Assembly: GCA_017311315.1 (NCBI GenBank)
Contig: CM029664.1
Span: forward strand, 42,019,846 to 42,083,845
DNA length: 64,000 bases
Source of the DNA: Dendrocalamus latiflorus
Lineage: Eukaryota > Streptophyta > Magnoliopsida > Poales > Poaceae
Direction: 5' to 3'
In this document: piece after piece, positions 46,301-58,338 of the stretch
Position numbering within the stretch: position 1 is the stretch's first letter
How the letters are laid out: each line of letters begins with the position of its first letter
Made by a program: the position numbers and the translations under genes
The notes under the pieces: generated by a model
The model's input: the letters and a program-made list of their open reading frames with translations, nothing else
What the model was told of the DNA's origin: nothing
Database searches by the model: none

Positions 46301-49300
46301 ATGGCTTCCGTTCCATCTGCTGCGATCCCATTCTCGGGGACAAAGCTTCATGGCACGAACTACAGGATATGGTCTTCCCTCATGGAGATTACACTTGATG
46401 GTCTCCGCCTTTGGGGACATGTTACTGGTGCTCGTCCTTCTCCGCCACCGCCGGTTCAGCCTCCTCCTAGGCAGTCTATCTCTGCACCTTCTGGAGCAGA
46501 TGAGGCTGCTAAGAAGAAGGCGGAGGCTGATGCTGCTGATGCTGCTGACGAGGCTTTTCAGTATGCTATTGACGCTTTCGAGCGCTGGTGTGCTGATGAG
46601 GCCCGTGTTCGTGCCATCCTGGTGGTCAGTGTTGACGACTCCATTCAGCCAGATATTGTTGGTCTGCGATCTACTCGACAGATCTGGGAGTACTTGCGTG
46701 AGCGATACCAGCAGAGCAGTGATGCTCAGTTCTTTTCGCTTCAGCGTGAGTTGGAGATGCTTCGCCAGGGAGATTCTTCCGTCGACGACTTCTTCCGAGC
46801 TCTGGCTAGTCTCTGGCGACAGATAGATGAGCTGGCTTCTCCACTGTGTCAGGAGTGCCACAAGGTTCAGAAGGCAGATCATGATCGCCTTCGTCTTTAT
46901 GATTTCGTCTGCCGTCTTCGCCCAGAGTTTGAGCCTGTCAGAGCTCAGCTGCTGAGCCGCTCGCCACGACCGACTATCACCGAGGCTCTTTCGACACTTC
47001 GGGCTGAGGAGCTTCGTCTCGGGCTAGCAGCACAGTCCGTTCCGACTGTGCTTGTTGCTCCTTCTTCCACTACATCGACGGTTCCTGCTACGACTACGGT
47101 TCCTTCCCAAGTGCCTGTTGCCGCTCCTGCCTTTGCACCAACTGGAGTTCAATGCAACTACTGCAAGAACTTCAGGCATGACTACCAGCGTTGTGCGGTG
47201 CGAAAAAAACGGAATAAGGCGCGTGAGGATGGACGATCCAAGGGAAGGCAGGGAGGCCCTTCCTCCACAGGAGGACAGACCAGCTCATCAGGATCTCAGC
47301 GAGGTGACTCTGTTCAGCAGCTTTGCCAGGCTCTTCTTCAGCAGCTCTCTCACAGCTCAGCGGGTTCTGCTAGTCTAGCTCAGACGTCTCCCCCAGGTAC
47401 CTCTTGGGTTCTAGATTCTGGTGCTTCTTTCCACATGACACCAGATTCCACATCTCTCACTTCAGTAGGACCTCCTGCTCTCCCTATCTCTGTTCAGACT
47501 GCTGATGGTACTCCCTTATCTGTTAGTTGTCAGGGCACTCTTTTGTCCACTGATTTTTCTGTTCCAGCTGTTTCTCATGTTCCCCAACTAACCATGCAGC
47601 TTCTTTCAGTGGGACAGCTCACTGACCTTGGTTGTAGGGTTGGTTTTGACTCTCACACCTGTTTCGTTCAGGATCGACAGACAGGGACGATACTTGGGAC
47701 TGGCCGGCGCCGTAGGGATCGTCAGGGTCTCTACATTCTCGACCGTCTTCATCTTCCGTCTGCTCCTACTACGTCTCCTGCCACGTCTACCTCCACTGCC
47801 ACTGTTGCCACCACTTCTGGAGTTTTTGCGCAGTGGCATCACCGTTTAGGTCACATGTGTGGGTCTCGTCTTTCGTCATTAGTTCGTCAGGGTGTTCTTG
47901 GACGTGTTACTGTTGACACGTCCATGTTTTGTCGAGGTTTTAAGCTGGGCAAGCAGCTACAACTTCCTTATCATTCTAGTGAGTCACTGTCTTCTCGTCC
48001 TTTTGATTTAGTTCATTCAGATGTATGGGGACCTGCGCCTATTATCTCTAAAGGCGGGCATAAATTCTATGTTATTTTCATTGATGACTATTCCCGTTTT
48101 ACCTGGCTTTTCCCTATGTCTAATCGTGGTCAGTTTCTTGCGATCTATCGTAGCTTTGCCATGATGGTTCGTACTCAGTTTGAGTCCTCTATTCGTACCT
48201 TTCGCTGTGATTCTGCTGGCGAGTATTGTTCTAGTGCGTTCAGACAATTTCTTTCTGAGCAGGGCACTCTTTATCAGTCTTCTTGTCCTGGTGCTCATGC
48301 TCAGAATGGGGTTGCTGAACGCAAGCATCGTCATCTGATTGAGACTGCTCGCACCCTTTTTCTTGCTTCTCACGTTCCCCCACAGTTCTGGGCTGAGGCT
48401 GTTTCTACGGCTGCATATCTCATTAATATGCAGCCTTCCACTGCTCTTAAGGATGTCAGTCCTATAGAGCTCTCTACTCTAGAGTCCCCTAGTACGATCA
48501 CCTTCGTGTTTTTGGTTGCACTTGTTTTGTCCTGCCGCCGCCTCGTGAGCGCACTAAACTGACAGCCCAGTCAGTCGAGTGTGTGTTTCTTGGGTACAGT
48601 TCTGAGCATAAGGGTTATCGTTGCTATGATCCTTCTACTCGACGGATTAGGATCTCACGAGATGTTGTCTTTGACGAATCTCGACCTTTCTTCTATCGAG
48701 ATTCGGCTCCTCACACTGCTTCCACCATCGAGACGATCTCCTGGTTGTCTCTCCCTGACTCCTCACCCATTTCCCCTCTTTCCCCGCCTTCGGTACCTTC
48801 ACCTCCTGTGTTGCCTCCTGCAGCACCACCTCCTGCTCCTATGGCACCACCGTCTCGTTTCTCTGGGGTGCACTACTCCAGACGTTCTCGTCCTTCACCA
48901 GATCCCTCTCCTGGTCTCTTGCCGACACCGACGTCTGATTTATCTGATGATGCTCCTCGTTATGCCCTTCGTGACCGGGCAACCATTCGGCCTCCTGCTC
49001 GTCTTGGTTTTGCTTCACCAGCTCAGGCTCTCTCTGTCACTGAGCCTAGTTCTTATTGTGAGGCTGCTTCTCATTCTGAGTGGCAGCTCGCTATGGCAGA
49101 GGAGCTTGATGCGCTTCGTCGTACGGAGACTTGGGAGATTGTACCGACACCTGTGCATGCTCGTCCTATCACGTGCAAGTGGGTGTACAAGATTAAGACC
49201 AGGTCTGATGGTACCATTGAGCGCTACAAGGCTCGTCTTGTGGCTCGTGGTTTTCAGCAGGAGTATGGTCGAGATTATGATGAGACATTTGCTCCTGTTG

Positions 49301-50565
49301 CTCATATGACCACTGTTCGCACTCTTGTTGCGGTTGCTTCTGTTCGCCGGTGGTCTATCTCTCAGCTGGATTTTAAGAATGCCTTTCTTAATGGCGTCTT
49401 GCATGAGGAGGTTTACATGGAGCCACCACCTGGGTATTCTGTTCCAGTTGGTCATGTCTGTCGTCTTCGTCGTGCTCTTTATGGTCTCAAACAGGCCCCT
49501 CGTGCCTGGTTTGCGCGTTTTACCTCAGTGATCACCGCTGTCGGTTTCACTGTCAGTGCCCATGATCCTGCTCTATTTATCCATGTCTCACCTCGAGGTA
49601 GGACACTGCTTCTTCTATATGTGGATGATATGCTCATTACTGGTGATGATCCCTCGTTCATTGCATATGTGAAGCAGCATCTCAGTGAGCAGTTTTTGAT
49701 GACTGATCTTGGCTTGCTTACATATTTTCTTGGGATTGAGGTTTCTGTCACACCTGAGGGTTACTACCTCTCCCAACAGAAGTATGTCCAGGATCTTCTT
49801 GATCGGTCTGGTCTGACTGATACTCGCACTGCTGAGACTCCTATGGAGCTCTCTCTTCAGCTCCGTGCTACTGATGGTGATCCTCTTGAGGATCCTACTC
49901 GGTATCGCCATCTTGTTGGCAGTTTGGTATATCTTGTGAGCACTCGTCCTGATATTGCTCATGCTGTCCATATCTTGAGTCAATTCATGGCTTGTCCTAC
50001 TCATCTTCACTACAGTCATCTTCTTCGTGTTCTTCGCTACTTGCGTGGGACCATCTCTCGTCGCTTGTTTTTCCCTAGCTCCACCTCACTCCAGCTTCAG
50101 GCGTACTCTGATGCGACCTGGGCTAGTGATCCTTCTGATCGTCGTTCTCTTTCTGCTTATTGTGTTTTTCTTGGCTCCTCCCTGATTGCCTGGAAGATAA
50201 AGAAGCAGACTGCAGTTTCCCGTTCGAGTGCAGAGGCTGAGTTGAGAGCTATGACAGCTGTGACAACAGAGATTACTTGATTGAGATGGTTACTTGCAGA
50301 TTTCGGCATACCTGTGAAGGGACCTACTACTCTTATGACTGACAGTACAGGAGCTATCAGCATTGCTCGTGATCCAGTGAAACATGAGCTCACCAAACAC
50401 ATTGGTGTGGATGCTTCACACACTCGCTCCTAGGTGCAGGAGGGTGTCCTTGCTCTTCAGTTTATGTCCTCAGAGTTACAGATTGCTGACTTCTTCACGA
50501 AGCCACAGACTAGAGCACAACATTTATTTTCTCTCTCCAAACTCAGTGTGTGTGATCCACCATGA
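46301..50565 (+). pseudogene. Copia gag-pol polyprotein with one frameshift and two stops
   Basis: The frame opens at 46301 (MASVPSAAIPFSGTKLHG). It contains UBN2-type gag, a CCHC knuckle (CNYCKNFRHDYQRC), protease (WVLDSGASFHM, 47405), GAG-pre-integrase (QWHHRLGHMC), and integrase with DLVHSDVW, CDSAGEY and VAERKHRH. A frameshift near 48485 moves reading to the next frame. Reverse transcriptase follows (CKWVYKIKTRSDG, QLDFKNAFLNG, ALYGLKQAPRAW, YVDD at 49618-49629), then RNase H. A TGA at 50278 replaces a Trp codon and a TAG at about 50431 probably a Gln codon; the normal end is the TGA at 50563-50565. Everything else is intact, so loss of function is recent. Confidence 0.92.
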
Positions 50566-50576
50566 GTTTGAGGGGG

Positions 50577-50715
50577 TGTTAAGGATAGAATAGGAAATAG
50601 ATTAGAACTGTTATTTGTTTCCTAATATGCCTTGTATTCCCTCTGTATATCCCCCTTGTACCTCTATATATATTGCCCTTTGGGCCTCATGAATATATGC
50701 ACAATATTCATAACA
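50577..50715 (+). repeat. 3' LTR of the young copia
   Basis: 139 bp, with two substitutions relative to the 5' LTR, both within the first 35 bases. Confidence 0.95.
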
Positions 50716-50720
50716 CGGTT

Positions 50721-51559
50721 TATATCATACAGACAATGCTTTGAAAAACGGAGGCACACAAAGAAATGGAAGACGAGTTGCACATGAACTGCCATACATC
50801 TCCAAATGGAGACTGGAGAGACCTTCTTGTTTTCCTTCTTTTAATTATTTTTTCTTTCGACAGGTTGGACAAGTAGATGGCTTTGTTGTTCTCAATAATA
50901 GGCCTTTTCCTGTGCTCGTTGACCTACCTTTCAGGCTGTCAAGTCTCCTATGTGAGTTGGAAAAATCGACGTCTTTTCTTAGGAGTTTATCCGAAGCAAG
51001 CAACCAAATCGATCGTTGTCTGGGGCAGCTTTGCCCGGGGCTCTTAAACTTGTGGCTTTGCATGCACTTCTCATTATAAAACTTCCAGTTTTTTAAATAT
51101 GTTTAGCCGTGCAGGGTGGTTGTTATACTTGTAGAGGAACAAGAATAATTGTCAGGCGCATGCACAACGATGTCCTCGTGGTTTCAAAGGTAACTACCAC
51201 GATTCCTCTCATAGTCCTCGTGGTTTCAAAGGAAACTACCACGATTCCTCTCATAGTCTCATGTTCTACTTTGCAGACAAACAGACAATGGAATCATCGA
51301 ATGACAAAAGTCAGAAGTATCTGCAATGAAAGATAAAGCAAACAAATAGTAAAAATAAACTGCATGTTATAATTCCAGAAAAAGTCGAAGTAAAATGTAA
51401 AAACTAGTGATTGATGCATAAAAAGGTGCGATTTTTTAGGATTAAAAAGGCTGCTATTTAGTATTTACATGCTAATACATACAAATGGTTTAAAGTCCAA
51501 CTACTCAGCTTCTGTACATGTACAAAACGCCCTGGAAGGCAGAGAGATATCAGTAGTGA
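50721..51559. other. Spacer between copia and LIG6 relic
   Basis: No gene recognised. A 42-bp unit is repeated twice at 51174-51257 with a single-base difference. The rest is AT-rich and featureless. Confidence 0.5.
51174..51257 (+). repeat. 42-bp direct repeat, two copies
   Basis: The unit starts CCTCGTGGTTTCAAAGG and ends CCTCTCATAGT. Copies at 51174-51215 and 51216-51257 differ at one base (T/A). Confidence 0.88.
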
Positions 51560-53258
51560 CTAGTGAGTGGGGTCTTGGCCATCGCTGCTAACCTCCATTT
51601 TCCGGGTCTGAGCTTTGAACATGCTAGCAACATCAGTAGCCGTGATAAATCATCTGGGCTCCGATCTGGAAGAGAGCGTATGTACCTCGGCATCCTCACT
51701 GAGATCCCACACGATGGATGGACAAGACCAATGGCCGCATGGTGAACAGGGGATAACGTGAGGTCTGCAATAAAAAATAAAGGAGAAACACCAAGCTTGT
51801 GATTTTACACGCTATGTGGTACAAGCCGTTGGTAACAAATTTTGCATGCTCCAGGAAAGAACTGGTATGTAGCTGTAGGTGCGCTTATGCACAATAGTTT
51901 TCAATTTGAGAAGTTAGTAAGAGGCGCTTCACATTACCTGGACCTCGGATCTCCCAAACTTGTTCAGCAGAAAACCACAACTCCGGCAGCTCATCTGTTT
52001 TGTAGTAAACAGGTTTCTTTGGCAGTATCCTCTCACCGGAATAAAACTCCATATGTATATTAACTTCCATAATCACAAGGCATAGACATACAAGGTTTGT
52101 TTTCAGAAAACACAAAGTTCTGACGATGGGTATGATTTACACTGAGTTTAAAACAATAAATCACAGAATACCACAAAGAGAATTTATCCCTTTCAGCAAC
52201 ACATTCACTAGAGATCTAAATAAATAAATAAAAGCTACATATTCACCAGAGGAGTCTGCGTCTCAGTGATGTAACGTGAATCCTAGGAATAGGTATATCA
52301 CAGTTTATCTAATTTCCATTATTGATCATATGTTAGTCAAATAGGATAAGTGGGCAACTTTCAGCCTTTTATAATGTCAATTTGTCAAAGCATTTGGAAG
52401 ATGAAGAAACTGAACAATGATCGGAAGAGCTTCCCAGGAATCGCATTGATTCAAATTTCAAACATGTAAGCAACTGTTGACATGATGTTCTTAAAGATTT
52501 CAGGCTACTAGGCACAAGTGTTGCATGATTCGGCAAAACAACAATCCATACAAACCTCTTTATAGAACTCATCTGAGAAACCAGACATAACATGGCAGAC
52601 ACTTTGAAACTCTTCATATTCAGGATTGTAGCATGCCATAAGAAAAGGGCTATACCTGCAAAAACATATTTGTAGACAAGGGAGGCATAGCTTGGGAAAA
52701 TCGTGACAAAGGAAACAAAACTGAGTCTATGCATAGGGACTAAACCTACCATTCAGCTTTCTGCCCATTTCCATACCATGCGCTGATTGGAACTAAGTCA
52801 AGGCTATCACCTAAGCCTTCCACATAATCACGCTTGACCTGCAAACAATGTGACGTAAACTTACAGCAAATATGAAACAGCAAGGTTTAAACACTTCTTC
52901 AGTAGACAACATAGTTTGTACCTCTAACCACGAATTGCAGTGCTTGGAGGCAGAGTATCCAGAATCAACATCCAGAGTCTTCAACATTATACCCTCACAA
53001 GAAGACTGACATGCCTTTTTGAAAAAGGTGTTCATTCTGTCCAAAGTACTAGAATTATCCACAGAAACTTCATTTGCTTCAACCTAGAGAGTAGAAATTG
53101 ATTCATGCGCTGAATAGACCATAAGCAAGCAAGTGGAGAAAGAAAGATGCATGCTACGAAGGATATTCAAGTTCTTCATGGTTTCAACTAGAAAGTAGGT
53201 CATCCTAAAATAACTTGTATGCTTGAAAGTTTAGGCTAGACAGAAACATTTAATAATA

Positions 53259-55504
53259 CTAGTAAGCGTGCACGTGGAATCCACGTCAAAAGCATTGATT
53301 ATATGTCCAGAAATGAAATGTAAATTTTGCTTCATACCTTATGACTGAATTTATCATCAATCAAGACTAAGGCACACCTTATGACAGACAGCCAAGAAAT
53401 TCTGTCATGTTCTTGAACGAATAGGAGGTATGCTAGACCGGAGGTCGAGAAACTGGACCCCTGGCGAAGAGTGGTCATTTTTAGCGAAACGTGGTCGACG
53501 CGCCGTGGTCGGAGAAGCGGTCGAAGGGCCGTGGTCGAAGTCCCGTAGTCAAAGTGCCGTGGTCGGAGTCGCAGGGTCAACGCGACGTGGTCGAAGTCTC
53601 GCTGTCGACGCGCGGTGGTCGGAGGACCGTGGTCGAAGAAGCGGTTGATTTGTCGTGGTCCCAGTCCAGTGGTCGACACGTTGTGGTCGAAGTGCCGTGG
53701 TCGGAGAAGCGATTGATGTGCTGTGTGGTCGAAGAAGCGGTCGAAGTGCTGTGGCCGAAGCGCCGTGGACCAAATCCCGTGATTGATGCGCCGAGGTCGA
53801 AGTCCCGTGATCAAGAAGCGATTGAAGCGCCATGGTCGGAGAAACGATCGAAGGCCCGTGGTCGGAGGCGCGTCGAAGTGCCGTGGTCGGAGAAGTGGTC
53901 GAGGCGTCATGGACCAAATCCCGTGGTCGAGGAGCCGTGGTCGAAGTCCCATGGTCGAGGAGCCGTGGTCGGAAAAGTGGTCGACGTGGCGTGGTCGAGA
54001 AGCGGTCGAAGTGGCGTGGTCGGAGAAGTGGTCAAAGTGGCGTGGTCGGAGAAGCGATTGAAGTGGCGTTGGTCGAAGAAGCGATCGAAGTGGTGTGGTC
54101 GAGAAGCGGTCGAAGTGGTGTGGTCGGAGAAGCGATCAAAGTGGTGTGGTCGGAGAAGCAATCGAAGTGGCGTGGTCGGAGAAGTGGTCGAAGTGGCATG
54201 GTCGGAGAAGCGGTCAAAGTGCCATGATTAGAGAAGCGGTTGAAGGATCGTGGTCGGAGAAGCGGTCGAAGCGCCGTGGTTGAGGCACCATGGTCCTAGC
54301 CCCATGGTTAAGGAGTCGTGGTCGATGTCCCATGGTCGGAGAAGCGGTCGAAGTGGCGTGGTCGAGAAGCAGGTGAAGTTCCGTGGTCGGAGAAGCGGTC
54401 TAAGTCCCATGGTCGGAGAAGCGGTCGAAGTCCCGTGGTTGAGAAGCGGTTGAAGTGCCGTGGTCAGAGAAGCGGTCGAAGGACCATGGTTAAAGAAGCA
54501 GTCGAAGTGTCGCGGTCGAGCGCCGTGGACCAAGTCCCGTGGTCGAGGAGCCATGGTCAATGTGGTGTGGTTGAAGTCCATGGTGGAGAAGCAGTCGAAA
54601 TGCCGTGGTCGGCGAAGCGATCGAAGTGCTGTGGTCGGAGAAGCGGTCAAAGGACCGTGGTCGACGCGATGTGGTCGAAGTCTCGTGGTCGACGCGCTGT
54701 GGTTGATGTCCCGTGGTCGAAGAGTAGTGGTCAAACTCTAGTTATCGAGCTTATTTTACATCAACTAAATTCAAGAAGATGGGGGACAACATCACAGACG
54801 TTGTGTTCGTCGAGGCATGGATGTGTTGTGCTGGTGTAGTGGGTCACGGTCGGCATCGGACTGGAGGGTGGGGTTGAAGATTTCAACAATGGCAGCCGTC
54901 GAAGATGTCGACAATGGCAGCGGGAGCCAAGTGGGGTGGAGCGCAGAGTGCGGCAGCGCAGGAGCGGAGGGGGAAGGAGCGGCGATGCAAGGGCGGAAGG
55001 GGGAGGAGTGGCGGTGCGAGGGTGGAACAGCTGGGGAAGGAGCATGGGGCGGAGGGAGAGGAGCAGCGGCGCGGGGACGGAGGGGAGGAGTGGTGGTGCG
55101 GGGGTGGAGCAAGAGCGGAGGGGGCCGGAGCAACGGGGAAGGAGCATGGGGCGGAGCGGGAGCGGAGGGGGGCGGAGCGGTGGAGCATGGGGGTGGGGCG
55201 GAGTAGGGGCGTCGTGGGAGCGAGGGAGCATTGGGGCAGCGCCGATGGATTACGGACGTGATGCGGCGGCGTGATTGCCGAGGAAGGGGATGGGTCGACG
55301 CGACGTGCAGTAGGATTGGTAGGACCAACTTGCAATCGTGGACATTGGATAAATTGAATAAACAGTGTAGATATTTAGATGGTAGGACCAACTTGCAATG
55401 TTAGCCATTGGATTATGTTGATCTAACGATCAGGAGAGAAAGATATTAACGTGGTTAGGTGACTAATGGTTTAATCAAATTGGTGCTTTTTACATTAGTA
55501 TAGA
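53259..55504 (-). mobile_element. Non-autonomous Helitron in a LIG6 intron
   Basis: On the minus strand it starts TCTATACTAATGTAAAAAGC at 55504 and ends CTAG at 53262-53259. The palindrome ACGTGGATTCCACGT (stem ACGTGG) lies 9 bases before the end. It sits between host A (55505) and host T (53258), as Helitrons do, with no target duplication. No Rep/helicase is encoded. The interior is a GC-rich segment (54840-55270) and a minisatellite (53430-54745). Confidence 0.85.
53430..54745 (+). repeat. GTGGTCGAAG minisatellite inside the Helitron
   Basis: Dozens of imperfect units built from GTGGTCGGAGAAGCG, GTCGAAGTGGC and GTGGTCGAAGTCCC, mostly 25-27 bases long, cover about 1.3 kb. Long open frames in several phases follow from the repeat and show no domain. 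The core GTGGTCGAA is the reverse complement of the TTCGACCA(C) motif in the copia LTRs. Confidence 0.88.
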
Positions 55505-56245
55505 TGCTGCATTGTTGCTATGCAATGAATGGCTAGCACTGCTGTGGCTTATGCTGAGCCATTGCCCTGAAAGGATGCAGTGTTTTTATCATAATAGTGA
55601 GTGCAAGAATGTAGCAGTATATTAGTTATGAGCAGATACCGTCATTTTTTTTTTGCCATCACTTGAAAAGGCAGGCAGTTTGTTTCTATAGTTGTTAGCT
55701 CTGGTTGATGGATTAGTTGAAAAGCACAACGGCCTGATTCATTAAGGCAAAATTGTTTTTACCATCCTTCACTGACAAATGGAAAGGAGATGACCAAATA
55801 ACTTAGCATGTCATATTGTCATACCATTTCAACTAAAGCAAGGAAAGGTTTCAATTAAAGAAAGGAAATGAATGGCAAAGGTAATATTAAGATAAGATGG
55901 AGAAGGTGATCTCATCAAGTCAAAGTAAAAAAGCGAATGTCCTAAACAGTAATACATTCACACAAAAAAAGGTGTTTCGTTTAGGGATGCAACTTACAGT
56001 TATCTGCTGAGCTAACTCAAAATACCCTGGCTTCTCCTGGAACAAGTCATGGATGTCTGCAAGGAAAATTGCAAGAAGTTTCATGACATTCTTTGAGGCA
56101 TTTACTCGATAAATTCTGTAAATTCTGCTTCTACAAGTTTTTCAAGTACTCCTAGATGGTCCTGAAACATACACTTTCTCCTTTGCCGAAGTGGGCAATC
56201 CAGTAGCCTGCAGAAAAAAACACTGTAAAATTCCTGATGTTTTTT

Positions 56246-57342
56246 CTCGAAAACGCAGGAGAGCTGCGCTTCATTATATTAAGAAGGAAAAAGGGACGAG
56301 AACCTAGTTACAACACACACCACAAACAAAACACTGAAAAGAAACAAACGCGCCAATAAAAACGAAGACAAAAAACGACCCTTCTAAAAAACAGCAATCA
56401 AGACCTGTCCATGGGGGTAATCAAGAAGGAGATTCCTCTAGCCCCCGCCATAGACCATAGACGACGCTCATCCCCTGCCACGATCAGGGCTTGAGAAACA
56501 CTAGGAGTCATACCATCAAACAAACAACGGTTCCGATGGTTCCATATGATCCAAGCGCCCAATATGATCAGAGAGTTGAGCCCATGTTGGACCATACCAC
56601 TGGTTGCTTCATTGACTCTCTCCCACCAAGCGTCAAAGAATTGATCCGAAGGTTGAGGAGCAAGAGAGTGAAGCCCGACCTGCCTAAGGAAGATGTACCA
56701 AAATTGTCGAGCAAAGACACAGGAAGTGAGGAGGTGATTGATATTTTCTTCTTCCTGGTCACATAATAGGCAATACTCAGGTTTAGGCAGTGCCCGCTTC
56801 GCAAGACGATCCGCCGTCCAGCATCGATTATGAGCGACCAACCACAAAAAGAAATGACATTTAGCAGGAGCCCAAGTTCTCCAAATTCTCTCCCAAGGCC
56901 TGAACTGAATAGCACCTATAAAAAGGCTCTCATAAGTAGATTTGGCCGAGTATTGCCCACTCGAAGAGAATTGCCAGATGTGTTTATCTTCGACATCAAC
57001 TTGCATTGTGAAATCCAACAAGAGATCCCAAAGATGCAAGTAATCAATTAAAACTCCCACTGAAAGTGCTCCCTGTAAATCTGAAACCCAAGTTCGGTTT
57101 GAGAGGCCTTCTTGAACAGTACGTCTCTGAATTTTTTTCTTTTGAATTATAGCAAATAAGCGGGGAGCCAAATCGGCAATGCATTGCCCATGAATCCAAC
57201 GATCAGTCCAAAATAAAGTTCGTGAACCATCACCTATTTCTGTTTTGAGGGCGATCGAGAAGAAGGCTTGAACTTGCGCAGGTACTTGTATAGGCAGAGT
57301 TGCCCAAGGGCGATGAGGCTCCGTTTTTTGCAGCCACACCCA
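56246..57342 (-). mobile_element. 5'-truncated LINE insertion
   Basis: Flanked by an exact 19-bp duplication, AAAATTCCTGATGTTTTTT, at 56227-56245 and 57343-57361. It is read on the minus strand, from LINE C-terminal coding sequence to a 3' UTR ending in a short A-rich tail (CGAGAAAAAA). A long duplication and 5' truncation are the signature of target-primed reverse transcription. It lies in the LIG6 intron, about 40 bases before the acceptor of the 56207-56173 exon. Confidence 0.92.
56398..57339 (-). CDS. LINE ORF2 C-terminal part (zf-RVT domain), partial
   Basis: An open frame of 313 codons. It holds the region after reverse transcriptase in plant LINEs: GDGSRTLFWTDRWIHG, then LAPRLFAII, IWRTWAPAKCHFFLWLVAHN, RCWTADRLAKR and the zinc-binding box CLLCDQEEENINHLLTSC (CX2C...HX4C). 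The C-terminus is WIIWNHRNRCLFDG. Endonuclease and reverse transcriptase are absent because of the 5' truncation. The lack of stops suggests recent insertion; the fragment cannot act alone. Confidence 0.88.
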   Translation of the reverse strand: MWLQKTEPHRPWATLPIQVPAQVQAFFSIALKTEIGDGSRTLFWTDRWIHGQCIADLAPRLFAIIQKKKIQRRTVQEGLSNRTWVSDLQGALSVGVLIDYLHLWDLLLDFTMQVDVEDKHIWQFSSSGQYSAKSTYESLFIGAIQFRPWERIWRTWAPAKCHFFLWLVAHNRCWTADRLAKRALPKPEYCLLCDQEEENINHLLTSCVFARQFWYIFLRQVGLHSLAPQPSDQFFDAWWERVNEATSGMVQHGLNSLIILGAWIIWNHRNRCLFDGMTPSVSQALIVAGDERRLWSMAGARGISFLITPMDRS

Positions 57343-57864
57343 AAAATTCCTGATGTTTTTTGAATAAGAAAATAAGTCATTCGCATAACATCTAGGTAAA
57401 ATATATTTTTACACCAATCAAGTAATGTGCAATTACCTTATAGCTTATAGTGGGCACTTGACATTTCTATTAGGCAAGCCATGTAATATAACCCAGTTAC
57501 CAACATGAATTAAACTTTTTGACTCATTTGTTGTATAAGCATTTAAAACAATTTTCTATGTACCACTACATCGCAAGACCTTAGTAGTTGAAGTGCGGCA
57601 CAGCCAAAACTAAATCCAAATAATAACTGATCAATTTGTGAATAAAGTAATTGAGCAATAAAAGCTCTTTACTAAAATAAAATATCTTAAATGTAAGAAT
57701 ACATCCACCATCTTAAGAGCTTCTTCTTTTTGGCTATGAGAGAAGGGTGGTTGCTCACAAAAGTAGTTTTCTTATAAAGAAGTCCTTTCTAAAACATCCA
57801 CACAGATATAGGAACTCTATAGCTGCAAAGTGCGCCATAATTTTACCTCTGTCCATTGCAAAAC

Positions 57865-58155
57865 TGTCATAGAGGTGGGCCTTGGGCCTAGCCGGTTTAT
57901 TATTAGGAATTAGAGATTGGTTTCTATTTGAGTTAGAGATTGGTTTCCTTATATTAAAGATATAGTTAGAGATATGATTGGAGTTAGAGGGGGAGTCATC
58001 TATATAAGAAGGCTACCACATGCTATTGTAATCAACTAGAGTAATATCAAGTCTTCCTCGTCTAAATCTCTAGTCTCTCTCCCTCTCGTTCTACGCCGAC
58101 GCCATCCAGCATCCTCTCGGTGGTATTTATCCCTCATGAACTAAGGTTCATGACA
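57865..58155 (+). mobile_element. Solo LTR inside a LIG6 exon
   Basis: A 291-bp unit starting TGTCATAGAGG and ending TTCATGACA splits the exon that should read VDICVVIFDIMFC into NGQR. Removing it and one copy of the overlap (CAAAAC, giving a 4-6 bp duplication) restores the reading frame exactly. A TATA-like TATATAAG at 58001-58008 fits an LTR in plus orientation. No internal retroelement sequence is present. The family is not identified. Confidence 0.85.
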
Positions 58156-58338
58156 AAACATGATATCAAAAATAACCACACAAATGTCAACCTGCAGAGT
58201 GATCAAAATATTATCAGCTGGAGAATAAGACCGTAAGACGCAACTTGGGGGGGGGGGGATAGACTAAGCTTTCCGTGATAATTAAATATGGAGATTATTT
58301 TTGTTTGTGTGAGTGGTTGGGGATGGGGCGGGGGACTA

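Larger units (their letters stand above)
45482..50715 (+). mobile_element. Young, nearly complete short-LTR copia element
   Basis: Two 139-bp LTRs (45482-45620 and 50577-50715) differ at two positions by eye. They are flanked by the duplication CGGTT (45477-45481 and 50716-50720). The PBS TGGTATCAGAGC follows the first LTR, and a purine tract (GAGTTTGAGGGGG) ends at 50576 against the second. All copia domains are present in the order gag, protease, integrase, RT, RNase H. The leader (45633-46300) is rich in GCCGCC. It is related to the element at 634-3423 by LTR end and protein sequence. Confidence 0.96.

Noticed and set aside
53430..54745. Long open frames rich in Trp-Ser-Glu and Arg
   Set aside because: They are translations of the minisatellite; each strand and several frames are open at the same place.
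54792..55391. Open frames on both strands in a GC-rich part of the Helitron
   Set aside because: Composition bias and overlap on both strands; no recognisable domain, so no captured gene is claimed.
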